In this document: positions 25,348 to 34,929 of the stretch, piece after piece
How positions within the stretch are numbered: position 1 is the first letter of the stretch
Layout: the number at the start of each line of letters is the position of its first letter
Notes under the pieces: model-generated
What the model was told of the DNA's origin: nothing
Databases searched by the model: none
The model's input: only the letters and a program-made list of their open reading frames with translations
Program-made: the position numbers and the translations under genes
Assembly (NCBI GenBank): GCA_964396165.1
Contig: CAYNEF010000009.1
Span: 20,356-84,355, forward strand
DNA length: 64,000 nt
Source of the DNA: CALCZU01 sp964396165
GTDB taxonomy: Bacteria; Bdellovibrionota; FAC87; UBA2466
Direction: 5' to 3'

Positions 25348-26009
25348 CTCCACATGTCCTGATCAAACCGCTTTTTATGCTTTGCTAATCGACTCCTTTT
25401 TTTAAGGGAATCAATGAGTAACGGCAAGAAAAAAACTAAATAGGGAGAGAAGGCAAAGAGCAGAATTATCTTTAAGTCAACACTTCCCACAAGGAATTTG
25501 TAACCGAACAATGCTCCGAAAACCCAACCCATCCATTTCATTTTCACAGGCAAGATGAAGAAAAGCTGGAATTCATAATCGGGAAACATAGTCGCTGCAG
25601 CAAATGTGATGTTGAACATCAGGTAATACCAAATTGGGATGGGAATGAGAGTGATGAACGCGGCAGCAACAATCATGACATATCCAAACACCAAGTACAC
25701 TGTCAGCGGACCAGGTCCCCATTGTTCTTCTAGCGAGTTCACAAGAAAAAACATCCACATGCATTCGAACAAGAGCCAAATCGGACTGCTGCCTCCTTGG
25801 GCTACCGGAAAAGCAAAAATGCGCCACCATTCTCCTTGAAGAATGAGGATGGGATCAAATACGAATCGTTCAAACGCAGCACCCAACATGTTTTGTCCGA
25901 CAAAACCTAAAATAATCAGTCCCACAATCAGTGGGGCCAAATTAGGAATGCCCAAAAAATCAAGTTTAGCGAGGACGTATCTTAACCACTTGGGGAATCG
26001 AGAATCCAT
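25344..26009 (-). CDS. Rhomboid-like multi-span membrane protein lacking protease residues
   Basis: A 221-residue protein with about six hydrophobic segments. The arrangement resembles Derlin/rhomboid-like folds: GEWWRIFAFPV (loop 1, like the rhomboid WR motif), then FFLVNSLEEQWGPGPLTVYLVFG, like the rhomboid membrane segment preceding the active site. The GxSG serine motif and the partner histidine are not visible, so it is probably a pseudoprotease. It is translationally coupled to the downstream repair gene and lies 19 bases from pdxT. Confidence 0.6.
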   Translation of the reverse strand: MDSRFPKWLRYVLAKLDFLGIPNLAPLIVGLIILGFVGQNMLGAAFERFVFDPILILQGEWWRIFAFPVAQGGSSPIWLLFECMWMFFLVNSLEEQWGPGPLTVYLVFGYVMIVAAAFITLIPIPIWYYLMFNITFAAATMFPDYEFQLFFILPVKMKWMGWVFGALFGYKFLVGSVDLKIILLFAFSPYLVFFLPLLIDSLKKRSRLAKHKKRFDQDMWR

Positions 26010-26030
26010 AGTGGGCTTACACTAGTAGAG

Positions 26031-26600
26031 TTAAGCGCACTTTTGAACAAAATATTGGTGTATTTGATTGGATTCAGTCAATTCCGGATGAAAGGTACTG
26101 GCAAGGATATTATTTTCTTCCACCATGACTGGTTCGTTATTGAATGTCAGAAGAGTTTTTGCCGGGCTATTCACATTCAAAATTTTGGGAGCGCGAATAA
26201 AAACGCCCTCTACCGGTTTGTCGTTGTACCAATCTTCGGTTGGCAGGACCTCAGAAATAAAACTTTCGTTTTGTCTACCATACGCATTGCGTTCAACATT
26301 GATGTCGATTGCTTGAAAACTAGCCTGCTCCGGATGTGAAACATGTTTGGCTAAAAGAATGGCTCCTGCGCAAATTCCCCATGTGGGTTTTTGGGAAATA
26401 AATTCGGACAAAGGTTCCCAAAGTTGATTCAGCTTTAACAAGTGAAGCATCGTGGAGCTTTCACCACCGGGTAAAATGATCCCAGACAGTCCGACCAGTT
26501 GTTCTGGTCGCCTGACTTTACAAACCTCTACCCCTAATTGTTTGAGTTTCAATTCGTGAGGTTCTACGGCTCCTTGCAGAGCCAGGATTCCAATCTTCAT
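26031..26600 (-). CDS. pdxT: Pyridoxal 5'-phosphate synthase glutaminase subunit
   Basis: A class-I glutamine amidotransferase of 189 residues that supplies ammonia to PdxS. ALQGAVEPHE starts the protein. LPGGESSTM lies near residue 43, the nucleophile Cys77 is in GICAGAILLA, and the His/Glu pair is in STFHPELT. The start is ATG 26600, overlapping the pdxS stop as TAATG. An earlier GTG would add two residues. It works as a 12+12 complex with PdxS, per established knowledge of the family. Confidence 0.96.
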   Translation of the reverse strand: MKIGILALQGAVEPHELKLKQLGVEVCKVRRPEQLVGLSGIILPGGESSTMLHLLKLNQLWEPLSEFISQKPTWGICAGAILLAKHVSHPEQASFQAIDINVERNAYGRQNESFISEVLPTEDWYNDKPVEGVFIRAPKILNVNSPAKTLLTFNNEPVMVEENNILASTFHPELTESNQIHQYFVQKCA

Positions 26601-27475
26601 TACCACCCGCGATTAGAAAGTTTGTCTTCTTCTTTCATTTTGCTGATGTCCAGTCCACGCATTGGAATGCCAAGACCTTTCGAGCAGCGTGCAATGACAG
26701 AAGCGTCTTCATAGTTTGCTACCGCTTCAACAATAGCGTGCGCTAATTTTTCCGGGTTTTCGGATTTGAAAATTCCAGAACCGACAAATACAGATTCAGC
26801 GCCTAACCACATGCAAAGTGCAGCATCTGCAGGTGTGGCAATTCCACCAGCAGCAAAGTTAGGTACCGGAAGCTTTCCCGTTTTCGCAACCATTTGTACG
26901 ATTGCAAGAGGAGCGCCCAATTCTTTAGACTCGTTTACCAGTTCTTCGTGACCAAGTGTCGTCAGTCTTCTCATCTGAGAGCGGATAGTGCGCAAGTGGC
27001 GAACTGCTTCGACGATATTTCCTGATCCTGCTTCGCCTTTAGTGCGCATCATCGCTGCACCTTCACCAATACGGCGTAATGCTTCTCCTAAATTTCTTGC
27101 TCCGCAAACAAACGGAGTTTTGAATTTAAATTTATCAATGTGGTATTGCTCGTCAGCGGGAGTAAGAACTTCGCTTTCATCGATGTAATCAACGCCCAAA
27201 CTTTCAAGCACCATTGCTTCAACAAAGTGTCCGATGCGGGCCTTTGCCATTACAGGAATAGATACAGCTCCCATAATGTCTGCAATAATTTCAGGGGGAG
27301 ACATTCTTGCGACTCCGCCTTCTTTACGAATGTCAGAAGGTACGCGTTCAAGTGCCATCACAGCGACTGCGCCTGCTTTTTCTGCAATCAAGGCTTGTTC
27401 TTTATTGACGACGTCCATAATGACGCCGCCTTTCAACATTTCAGCAAGCCCAGTTTTCAATTTCATATCAGACAT
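26600..27475 (-). CDS. pdxS: Pyridoxal 5'-phosphate synthase, synthase subunit
   Basis: This 291-residue TIM-barrel enzyme makes PLP from ribose 5-phosphate, glyceraldehyde 3-phosphate and ammonia. GGVIMDVVNKEQA, ERVPSDIRKEGGVARM, VMAKARIGHFVEA (catalytic Lys near 81) and the tail DISKMKEEDKLSNRGW are all family-typical. It is the first gene of the minus-strand pdxS-pdxT pair, divergent from pyrB with about 165 bases between. Confidence 0.97.
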   Translation of the reverse strand: MSDMKLKTGLAEMLKGGVIMDVVNKEQALIAEKAGAVAVMALERVPSDIRKEGGVARMSPPEIIADIMGAVSIPVMAKARIGHFVEAMVLESLGVDYIDESEVLTPADEQYHIDKFKFKTPFVCGARNLGEALRRIGEGAAMMRTKGEAGSGNIVEAVRHLRTIRSQMRRLTTLGHEELVNESKELGAPLAIVQMVAKTGKLPVPNFAAGGIATPADAALCMWLGAESVFVGSGIFKSENPEKLAHAIVEAVANYEDASVIARCSKGLGIPMRGLDISKMKEEDKLSNRGW

Positions 27476-27640
27476 TTGAGTACCTCTATCGTTCGTTACA
27501 GGAAATAAAACGGTTAGGCTGTCATATTTTAGGACTCAGCGCGAGTAAAGACTTGCAAAAAACACCTGTCATTTTAATGGGTTATAGAGGCCCTTTCCCT
27601 TGCAAATAAGAAGAAAATAGCCTAGTCTGACCATCAACTC

Positions 27641-28600
27641 ATGAACCACTTTCAGCCTGGAAAGAATCCGCTTAACCTAAAATCACTTCTGGGCACCGAA
27701 TTTTTAAGTAAAGAACAGATTCAAACCATCTTAGACACGGCTTTTTATCTGAAAGATTCTGAAAAAAAACAGAAGCTTTATCCCACCACTTTAAAAAATA
27801 AAACTGCGATTCTTTTATTTTTTGAAGCAAGTACGCGCACGCGCAGCTCGTTTGAACTTGCAGCAAAACATTTGGGTGCAAACACAGTAGTACTTACCAA
27901 ACAAGGTACTTCGACGGAAAAAGGCGAAACTCTTTTAGATACAGCGCGAAATATCGAAGCCATGAATCCCGATGTGATTGTCTTAAGACATTCCTCAGCG
28001 GGTTCCCCACACCATTTAGATCAGATTTTAAAATTGCCCATCATCAATGCAGGCGACGGATTTCATGAACACCCGACGCAAGCGTTACTCGATTTGATGA
28101 CGATTCTCGAGTTCAAAAAAACATTTTCGGGATTGAAAGTTTTAATCGTAGGCGACATTGCGCATTCGCGTGTAGCTAGAAGCGATATCTATGCGTTGAA
28201 AACCATGGGTGCAGAAGTTTCTGTCTGTGGACCGCCAACGCTTATTCCTCCCAAAGCAGAAAAGCTGGGTGTGAAAGTATTTTCTGTGTTGGAAGAAGCT
28301 GTGAAAGATCAAGACGTCATCATTTGCCTTCGCATCCAGTTCGAAAGGTTGAATGCCGGTCAAAGTCCTTCACTTGGGGAGTACTCCAAGTTCTACGGCG
28401 TGAACCAGCGCGTACTGACTTTTTGCAAACCCGATGTGTTGATCATGCACCCGGGTCCCGTTAACCGAGGCATTGAGTTATCGCCAGATGTCGCTGACGG
28501 AAAACACTCAGTGATATTAAATCAGGTGGGTAACGGAGTGCTTGTCCGCATGGCTGTTTTACATTTATTAACCGGTAATGAATCATTGAGGGTGATCTAA
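27641..28600 (+). CDS. pyrB: Aspartate carbamoyltransferase, catalytic chain
   Basis: This enzyme transfers carbamoyl phosphate to aspartate, the committed step of pyrimidine synthesis. The carbamoyl-phosphate site ASTRTRSSFE is near residue 63 and HPTQALLDLMTI near 146. MHPGPVNRGIEL near the end binds substrate. Length is 319 residues, as expected. No pyrI regulatory chain is adjacent; the partner here is pyrC, as in the class where PyrB associates with a dihydroorotase. The stop overlaps the pyrC ATG (TAATG). No obvious leader attenuator is visible upstream. Confidence 0.96.
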   Translation: MNHFQPGKNPLNLKSLLGTEFLSKEQIQTILDTAFYLKDSEKKQKLYPTTLKNKTAILLFFEASTRTRSSFELAAKHLGANTVVLTKQGTSTEKGETLLDTARNIEAMNPDVIVLRHSSAGSPHHLDQILKLPIINAGDGFHEHPTQALLDLMTILEFKKTFSGLKVLIVGDIAHSRVARSDIYALKTMGAEVSVCGPPTLIPPKAEKLGVKVFSVLEEAVKDQDVIICLRIQFERLNAGQSPSLGEYSKFYGVNQRVLTFCKPDVLIMHPGPVNRGIELSPDVADGKHSVILNQVGNGVLVRMAVLHLLTGNESLRVI

Positions 28601-29919
28601 TGAGCCCACTTCTGATTATTAAAGGCGGAAGAATCATCGACCCCAGTCAGAATCTCGATATTCAGGGCGATTTGTTTGTACGCGACGGAAAGATAGAAAA
28701 TATTTCCACAACTACGATTCAACTTTCCAAAGATATTCCCACAAAAGTGATTGAAGCAAAGGGAATGATTGTTTCTCCCGGATGGATAGACATCCACACG
28801 CATTTAAGAGAGCCGGGCGGCACACACAAAGAAACAATCAAGACGGGAACTCAAGCCGCAGCAGCTGGCGGGTTTACTTCTATCGCGTGCATGGCAAATA
28901 CAAATCCGGTGAATGACAGTGCTTATATCACTCACTACATCATGCAAAAAGTAGCGGCGGAATCTGAAGTAAATGTATTTCCTATCGGCGCAGTCACAAA
29001 AGGACTAGTAGGAGAAGAGCTGGCCGAAATCGGGAGCATGTGGGAAGCGGGGATTGCAGGTATTTCTGACGACGGAAAAACGGTGATGAATGCTTATCTC
29101 ATGCGTAAGGCGATGGATTATTCCAAGCGCTTTGATTTGACCGTGATTTCTCATTGCGAAGACTCCTGTTTAAAAGGCCGCGGTGTGATGAATGAAGGAT
29201 TTAATTCTGCCAAATTCGGTCTTCGTGGAATTCCCAAAGCTTCAGAAGAAATTATCGTGGCTCGTGATATTTTGCTTGCTGAACTTACGGGCGCAAAACT
29301 TCATATCGCACATACAAGTACGGCAGGAAGTGTTCGGTTGATTCGTGAAGCAAAGCGTAGAGGAGTTCGGGTCACCGCAGAAGCAACACCGCATCACGTC
29401 ACTTTGACGGATGATGTGATTGGAACTTATGATACCAACACAAAAGTGGCGCCCCCTTTAAGAGAAATCGAAGATGTTGAGGCATTAAAAGAAGCTCTCG
29501 CGGATGGAACAATAGATGTACTGGCTTCCGATCATGCCCCACATTCAGTGGTGGAAAAAGAAGTGGAATACGATCAGGCAGAATTTGGGATGGTTGGACT
29601 TGAAACAGCAATGCCGCTATATCACCGTCTTGTCATCGACGGTAAAATGGCAATGTCCCGCATGATTGAAGCAATGACTGTAAAACCTGCTGAAGTGTTG
29701 GGAGTACAAAAAGGCACGTTGAAAGTCGGAAGCGATGCGGACATTACGATTTTTGATCCCAACTACAAATACACTTTTGATAAAACAAAATTTCGCTCCA
29801 AGAGCCAGAACACACCGTTTAACGGGTGGGACGTCACAGGCAAAGTTTGCTACACGATCGTTTCTGGCAAAGTGGTATTTTCAAGTGAGCATTTAAAAGC
29901 ACGAGGGGATAAAGCATGA
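28600..29919 (+). CDS. pyrC: Dihydroorotase (class I)
   Basis: This zinc amidohydrolase of 439 residues cyclises carbamoyl aspartate to dihydroorotate. The metal motif DIHTHLREPG is near residue 66, and KTGTQAAAAGGFTSIACMANTNP is followed by metal-ligand histidines in ISHCED and LHIAHTST. The catalytic Asp is in LASDHAPHS. The TPFNGWDVTGKV motif near the end is typical of active class-I enzymes, so it is not the inactive PyrX type. It overlaps pyrB and carA. Confidence 0.96.
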   Translation: MSPLLIIKGGRIIDPSQNLDIQGDLFVRDGKIENISTTTIQLSKDIPTKVIEAKGMIVSPGWIDIHTHLREPGGTHKETIKTGTQAAAAGGFTSIACMANTNPVNDSAYITHYIMQKVAAESEVNVFPIGAVTKGLVGEELAEIGSMWEAGIAGISDDGKTVMNAYLMRKAMDYSKRFDLTVISHCEDSCLKGRGVMNEGFNSAKFGLRGIPKASEEIIVARDILLAELTGAKLHIAHTSTAGSVRLIREAKRRGVRVTAEATPHHVTLTDDVIGTYDTNTKVAPPLREIEDVEALKEALADGTIDVLASDHAPHSVVEKEVEYDQAEFGMVGLETAMPLYHRLVIDGKMAMSRMIEAMTVKPAEVLGVQKGTLKVGSDADITIFDPNYKYTFDKTKFRSKSQNTPFNGWDVTGKVCYTIVSGKVVFSSEHLKARGDKA

Positions 29920-31022
29920 GTATCTTCTACGACGCGACACTGGCTTTAGAAAATGGTGCACTTTTTTCCGGACGCGGGTTTGGAAAAGAAACTTCTTCAG
30001 GCGGAGAAGCGATTTTTAATACCGGATTATCCGGATACCAGGAAGTGTTTACCGATCCTTCTTATTCTCACCAGTTCGTCGTGATGACTTACCCGCATAT
30101 CGGAAATACCGGAATGAATTTTGAAGATGTCGAATCTGACAAAATGTATTTGAGCGGTGTCGTCGTGAGGGAATACTGTCCTGAGCCTTCCAATTGGAGA
30201 TCCAAGACTTCACTGCATGAATACCTGATAAAAGCCGGAGTCTCTGCAATTTCAGATGTGGATACACGTGAAATAACAAAAATTTTACGTGATCAGGGCG
30301 CGCAAAGAGCCGTCATTTTTCCGACCAAAGAAGCAGAAGGAAAACTGGAAGCGCATGCAAAAAAACTTTTGGAAAAAGTTCCTGATATGGAAGGGCTGGA
30401 TTTAGTCAGTCTGGTCAGTTGCAAAACTCCCTACCAGTTTAACGAAGGTGTAGCGAAGAATGCACCAACTATTGTCGTCTACGACTTTGGAGTGAAGACA
30501 AATATTTTAAGACTCGCAGCTAAAGAAGGCTTAAGGGTTTGGGTTGTCCCTTACAACACTCCTAGTGAAGAAGTAATGAAAGAAAAACCTGTCGCGGTGC
30601 TTTTGTCCAATGGTCCCGGGGATCCGGCAAAAGTTCCAGGAACGGTAAAAGAAATTCAAAAGTTAATCGGCAAAGTTCCCATTCTTGCGATTTGCATGGG
30701 ACACCAGCTTATTTCCAGAGCGTTGGGAGCAGAAACTTACAAATTAAAATTCGGCCACCATGGTACCAATCATCCTGTAAAAGATCTCGAAACAGGGCGC
30801 ATCATGATCACATCGCAGAACCACGGTTTTTGCGTGCAAGAAGACACGTTAAAAGACAAAGACGTGAAAGTGAGCCATATCAATTTGAACGACAATACAG
30901 TCGAAGGAATTACTTCCAAAAAATACGGTTTTTACAGTGTACAGTTTCACCCAGAAGCTAAACCAGGCCCAAGCGATGCTTCTGTCATCTTTGATATTTT
31001 TATGAAAGGTTACATCAAATGA
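29916..31022 (+). CDS. carA: Carbamoyl-phosphate synthase, small (glutaminase) subunit
   Basis: CarA hydrolyses glutamine and channels ammonia to CarB. The N-terminal domain has FNTGLSGYQEVFTDPSY. The glutaminase domain has YDFGVKTNILR, LLSNGPGDP, nucleophile Cys260 in ILAICMGHQLI, and FHPEAKPGP with the catalytic His/Glu. Length 368 is normal. Its TGA overlaps the ATG of an unknown gene that separates it from carB. Confidence 0.97.
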   Translation: MSIFYDATLALENGALFSGRGFGKETSSGGEAIFNTGLSGYQEVFTDPSYSHQFVVMTYPHIGNTGMNFEDVESDKMYLSGVVVREYCPEPSNWRSKTSLHEYLIKAGVSAISDVDTREITKILRDQGAQRAVIFPTKEAEGKLEAHAKKLLEKVPDMEGLDLVSLVSCKTPYQFNEGVAKNAPTIVVYDFGVKTNILRLAAKEGLRVWVVPYNTPSEEVMKEKPVAVLLSNGPGDPAKVPGTVKEIQKLIGKVPILAICMGHQLISRALGAETYKLKFGHHGTNHPVKDLETGRIMITSQNHGFCVQEDTLKDKDVKVSHINLNDNTVEGITSKKYGFYSVQFHPEAKPGPSDASVIFDIFMKGYIK

Positions 31023-31687
31023 GTCACGCTCCCGAGAGTCAAAAGTTGATGCATCCGGATTTTGAATCGATTGTTTCGTCTATCTTGCAGTCGGTAAAAA
31101 AAGAAGATCTTGCAGATTTGCGCAAGGACTTTCATGCGCGTTTGCGCATTACGCTGACGCAACCTGATCGCGAAGATTTAGTGGAAGATTTGTGGGATTT
31201 TTTCTATGACTGGTGCGTTTTCGAAAGAAAACTTCCGGACGATATGAAGAAAATGGAAGACTCGGTTGCAGGTCTTTGGGATAGCGTAAAGACAGACAAT
31301 CAGCGTGGTCTTTATTCCGTCACTAAAATCGGGGATGACTCCATCCGTTTAAAAGAATTATTCTCTGGGAAAGTCGTGAATGTTCCTAAGAAAAGCACGT
31401 CTGATTTCATCGGTATTTCCAAAGGCGATATCATTGAAGGCCGCTTGGTAGGAAAATTAAAAACCGATGGCAAAGACAATACTGTTTTCAGTTTTGCGAG
31501 AAAACCTTCTTTTCATCCTACTGAAGTACATGAATATATTTTGAAGAAGGTGAAACAGTTTAAGAAAGACAAAGACTATGACACGTACCAGACGTGGTTA
31601 TGGCTTCTTGTCGGCATGTATCTGAAACATAGAATCTACGATCACATGCCGATACAAAAGATTTACGACGATAACAGCAGAATTTGA
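31019..31687 (+). CDS. Unknown protein inserted between carA and carB
   Basis: A 222-residue acidic/basic soluble protein without signal peptide or membrane segment. Residues about 1-90 are helical (SILQSVKKEDLADLRKDFHARL). Residues about 97-165 look like a small beta barrel (GLYSVTKIGDDSIRLKELFSGKVVNV...GDIIEGRLVGKL), suggesting an SH3- or OB-like module. A helical tail with WLWLLVGMYLKHRIYDHMPI follows. It is coupled to carA by ATGA and lies 14 bases from carB. I recognise no family. Operon position suggests a link to carbamoyl phosphate synthase or pyrimidine control, which is inference. Confidence 0.75.
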   Translation: MSHAPESQKLMHPDFESIVSSILQSVKKEDLADLRKDFHARLRITLTQPDREDLVEDLWDFFYDWCVFERKLPDDMKKMEDSVAGLWDSVKTDNQRGLYSVTKIGDDSIRLKELFSGKVVNVPKKSTSDFIGISKGDIIEGRLVGKLKTDGKDNTVFSFARKPSFHPTEVHEYILKKVKQFKKDKDYDTYQTWLWLLVGMYLKHRIYDHMPIQKIYDDNSRI

Positions 31688-31701
31688 TAGTAGGGGTTTA
31701 G

Positions 31702-34700
31702 ATGCCAAAAAGGACGGACTTAAAAAAGATAATGCTTATCGGATCTGGTCCGATAGTGATTGGCCAAGCTTGCGAATTTGATTACTCCGGCACACAAGCT
31801 TGCAAAGCGCTTCGCGAAGAAGGTTACACGGTTACTCTAGTAAACTCGAATCCCGCGACAATCATGACAGACCCTGAGTTTGCAGATCGAACATACATCG
31901 AGCCTTTAAGTCTCGATTATGTAGAAGACATTATAAAAAAAGAAAGACCCGATGCCATTCTTCCTACCATGGGAGGACAAACTGCTTTGAACGTGGCGAT
32001 CGGCCTTTCAGAAAAAGGAATTTTAAAAAAATACAATGTGGAATTGATTGGTGCCAAAGAAACTGCGATTCGTTTGGCAGAAAGCCGTGAACTTTTCAAA
32101 GGCGTTCTTGATCGTGTGAATGTCGGCTACCCTAAGGGTGGCTTTGCAAAGAACATGCAGGAAGCTGAAAAAGTCGTCGAAGAAATTGGTTTTCCTGTGA
32201 TTATTCGTCCCTCGTTTACACTCGGGGGCACTGGCGCCGGCATGGCGTACAATATTGAAGAATTCAAAATTGAATGTGCGAAGGGGATTGAAGCAAGTCC
32301 TGTCAGCGAAGTTTTAATTGAAGAATCTGTTTTGGGATGGAAAGAGTATGAACTCGAAGTCATCCGCGACACAAAAGACAATGTCGTTATTATTTGCTCG
32401 ATCGAAAATATTGATCCCATGGGCGTACATACTGGCGACAGTATTACCGTTGCGCCTCAACAGACACTCACAGATAAAGAATACCAAGTGATGCGTGATG
32501 CTTCGATTCGTATCATTCGCGAAGTGGGCGTAGATACTGGGGGCTGTAATATCCAGTTTGCGGTTTGTCCAAACACAGGACGCCAGGTTGCTATCGAGAT
32601 GAACCCACGCGTGTCGAGAAGTTCCGCACTTGCTTCCAAGGCCACTGGGTTTCCCATCGCTAAAATTGCGGCAAAACTTGCTGTCGGTTACACGCTCGAT
32701 GAAATACCCAATGACATCACCAAGAAAACGCCTTCGTGTTTCGAACCCAGCATCGATTACGTGGTCACAAAAATGCCTCGCTTCGCATTTGAAAAGTTTC
32801 CTAGGAGTGACAACAGACTTTCTCCCTCGATGAAATCTGTCGGTGAGGCAATGGCGTTTGGGAGAACTTTTAAAGAGTCCTTTCAAAAAGCACTGCGGTC
32901 GCTTGAAATTAAATTGTGGGGCTTGAATCCTGTACAAGAACGAAGGAAATTACGTTCTGGCCAAACCTGGGCGGATGGAATCAAAAGTTATATCAAGGAA
33001 GCAAAGCCAGACCGTTTGCTTTGGGTAGCACAAGCTTTTCGTGAAGGTGTCAGCGTAGAAGACGTATATACAATTACAAAAATCGATCCGTGGTTTTTAA
33101 GACAAATTTCCGAAATTGTAGCCGAAGAAAAAGATATCGCTCACTGGGCAGGAAAATTAAATACTGTTCCGCAAGAAAAAATGTATTCCTGGAAGCGTCA
33201 GGGTTTTTCAGACGCAGCTATTGCACACTTTTTAAAATCTTCGGAAGATCAGGTAAGAGCTAAAAGACACCAACTGCATCTGGCACCGGCCTACAAAATG
33301 ATTGATACATGTGCTGCCGAATTTCAGTCGGAAACACCGTATTTTTATTCCACTTACGAAAAGACAAGCGATCTCGTCCCGGATACAGGTAAAAAGAAAG
33401 TCATGATTTTGGGCGGTGGCCCGAACCGAATCGGACAAGGAATTGAATTTGACTACTGTTGCGTTCAGGCAGCTTTTGCGCTTCGTGAAGAAGGCTACGA
33501 GTGCATCATGGTGAATTGCAATCCTGAGACAGTGAGTACCGATTACGATATCAGCGACAAACTGTATTTCGAACCGCTTTTTCTAGAAGATATTTTAAAT
33601 CTGATTGATAAAGAAAAACCGATGGGCCTAGTAGTCCATTTTGGTGGACAGACTCCTCTTAATTTGAGCAGGCAACTCGCCAAATACAATGCGCCAATCA
33701 TCGGCATGGACGCAAAAGCAATCGAAGTAGCAGAAGATCGCGATAAGTTCCGTGCTCTTTGTTATGAGCTTTCCGTACGCCAGCCCGAAAGCGTGACGGT
33801 AAATCAACCCGTGCAAGCGCTAGAAGCTGCCGAGCAATTGGGTTTTCCACTTCTTGTTCGCCCTTCCTTTGTGTTGGGTGGACGTGGGATGGAAATCATT
33901 TACAACTCACGTGATTTTCAAAAGTGGATGATGAAGGGAATTGAAATTTCTCCTGAGTCGCCTCTTCTCATCGACAGGTATTTAAGAAATGCAATTGAAG
34001 TGGATGTCGACGCTATTTGCGATGGTGAAGACGTGCATATTTGTGGAATCATGGAACAGGTGCAAGAAGCCGGCGTACATTCAGGCGATTCCGGTTGTTC
34101 TGTTCCCCCGATGACTTTGTCCAAAGAAATTCAGGATGAATTAAAAACGCAAACTGCAAAACTTGCGCTCGCATTGAACGTAAAAGGTTTGTTGAATATT
34201 CAGTGGGCGATTGAAGACGGAAAAGTTTACGTGATTGAAGTGAACCCGCGTGCTTCGCGCACGGTTCCTTTTGTCAGCAAAGCCAATGGAATTCCGTACG
34301 CTAAAATCGCGATGAAAGTAATGCTTGGTAGAAAACTAAAAAGTTTTGGCGATTTAAAACCGTGCTCTGATCTATTTTACGTAAAAGAAGCAGTATTTCC
34401 CTTCAATCGATTCCCCGGCACAGACATTATTTTAGGCCCTGAAATGCGTTCGACTGGTGAAGTAATGGGGGTAGGAAAGACTTTCGCTGAGGCTTTTGGG
34501 AAATCCATTATCGCTTCAGGCTTTAAAATACCCCTCTCTGGGACGGCTTTTTTGAGTGTGAGAGACGTGGATAAAGAGGGTATTTTGCCTGTTGCACGTG
34601 AATTATCGGAGCTTGGCTTTGATTTATGCGCGACCCGTGGAACTGCACAATACTTGGAAAAACAAGGACTTAAGGTCGCATTGGCCAATAAGGTAAACGA

Positions 34701-34929
34701 AGGTCGTCCGCATTGCGTTGATCTCTTGAAAAATGGTGAAATTCAGCTAGTTATAAACACTTCGGCCTTAGGAATTCACGAAGTGGGAGCCGCGTATGAT
34801 TTGCGGCGCACGACTCTGATGAAAAACATTTGTTATTTTACAACTGTCGCTTCCGCAAGGGCCGGGGCTCTGGCAATTAAAGAGCTAAAAAAGGTGCCGC
34901 TAGAAACACACTGCTTGCAGGAGAGATAG
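31702..34929 (+). CDS. carB: Carbamoyl-phosphate synthase, large subunit
   Basis: This 1075-residue ATP-grasp enzyme makes carbamoyl phosphate from bicarbonate, ammonia and two ATP. Two homologous halves are visible: ACEFDYSGTQACKALREEGY near residue 27 and IEFDYCCVQAAFALREEGY near 580. Each is followed by ATP-grasp motifs (RPSFTLGGTGAGMAY; RPSFVLGGRGMEIIYN). The C-terminal allosteric domain contains LPVARELSELGFDLCATRGTAQYL. There is no obvious truncation. It is followed directly by greA with no intergenic base. Confidence 0.98.
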   Translation: MPKRTDLKKIMLIGSGPIVIGQACEFDYSGTQACKALREEGYTVTLVNSNPATIMTDPEFADRTYIEPLSLDYVEDIIKKERPDAILPTMGGQTALNVAIGLSEKGILKKYNVELIGAKETAIRLAESRELFKGVLDRVNVGYPKGGFAKNMQEAEKVVEEIGFPVIIRPSFTLGGTGAGMAYNIEEFKIECAKGIEASPVSEVLIEESVLGWKEYELEVIRDTKDNVVIICSIENIDPMGVHTGDSITVAPQQTLTDKEYQVMRDASIRIIREVGVDTGGCNIQFAVCPNTGRQVAIEMNPRVSRSSALASKATGFPIAKIAAKLAVGYTLDEIPNDITKKTPSCFEPSIDYVVTKMPRFAFEKFPRSDNRLSPSMKSVGEAMAFGRTFKESFQKALRSLEIKLWGLNPVQERRKLRSGQTWADGIKSYIKEAKPDRLLWVAQAFREGVSVEDVYTITKIDPWFLRQISEIVAEEKDIAHWAGKLNTVPQEKMYSWKRQGFSDAAIAHFLKSSEDQVRAKRHQLHLAPAYKMIDTCAAEFQSETPYFYSTYEKTSDLVPDTGKKKVMILGGGPNRIGQGIEFDYCCVQAAFALREEGYECIMVNCNPETVSTDYDISDKLYFEPLFLEDILNLIDKEKPMGLVVHFGGQTPLNLSRQLAKYNAPIIGMDAKAIEVAEDRDKFRALCYELSVRQPESVTVNQPVQALEAAEQLGFPLLVRPSFVLGGRGMEIIYNSRDFQKWMMKGIEISPESPLLIDRYLRNAIEVDVDAICDGEDVHICGIMEQVQEAGVHSGDSGCSVPPMTLSKEIQDELKTQTAKLALALNVKGLLNIQWAIEDGKVYVIEVNPRASRTVPFVSKANGIPYAKIAMKVMLGRKLKSFGDLKPCSDLFYVKEAVFPFNRFPGTDIILGPEMRSTGEVMGVGKTFAEAFGKSIIASGFKIPLSGTAFLSVRDVDKEGILPVARELSELGFDLCATRGTAQYLEKQGLKVALANKVNEGRPHCVDLLKNGEIQLVINTSALGIHEVGAAYDLRRTTLMKNICYFTTVASARAGALAIKELKKVPLETHCLQER

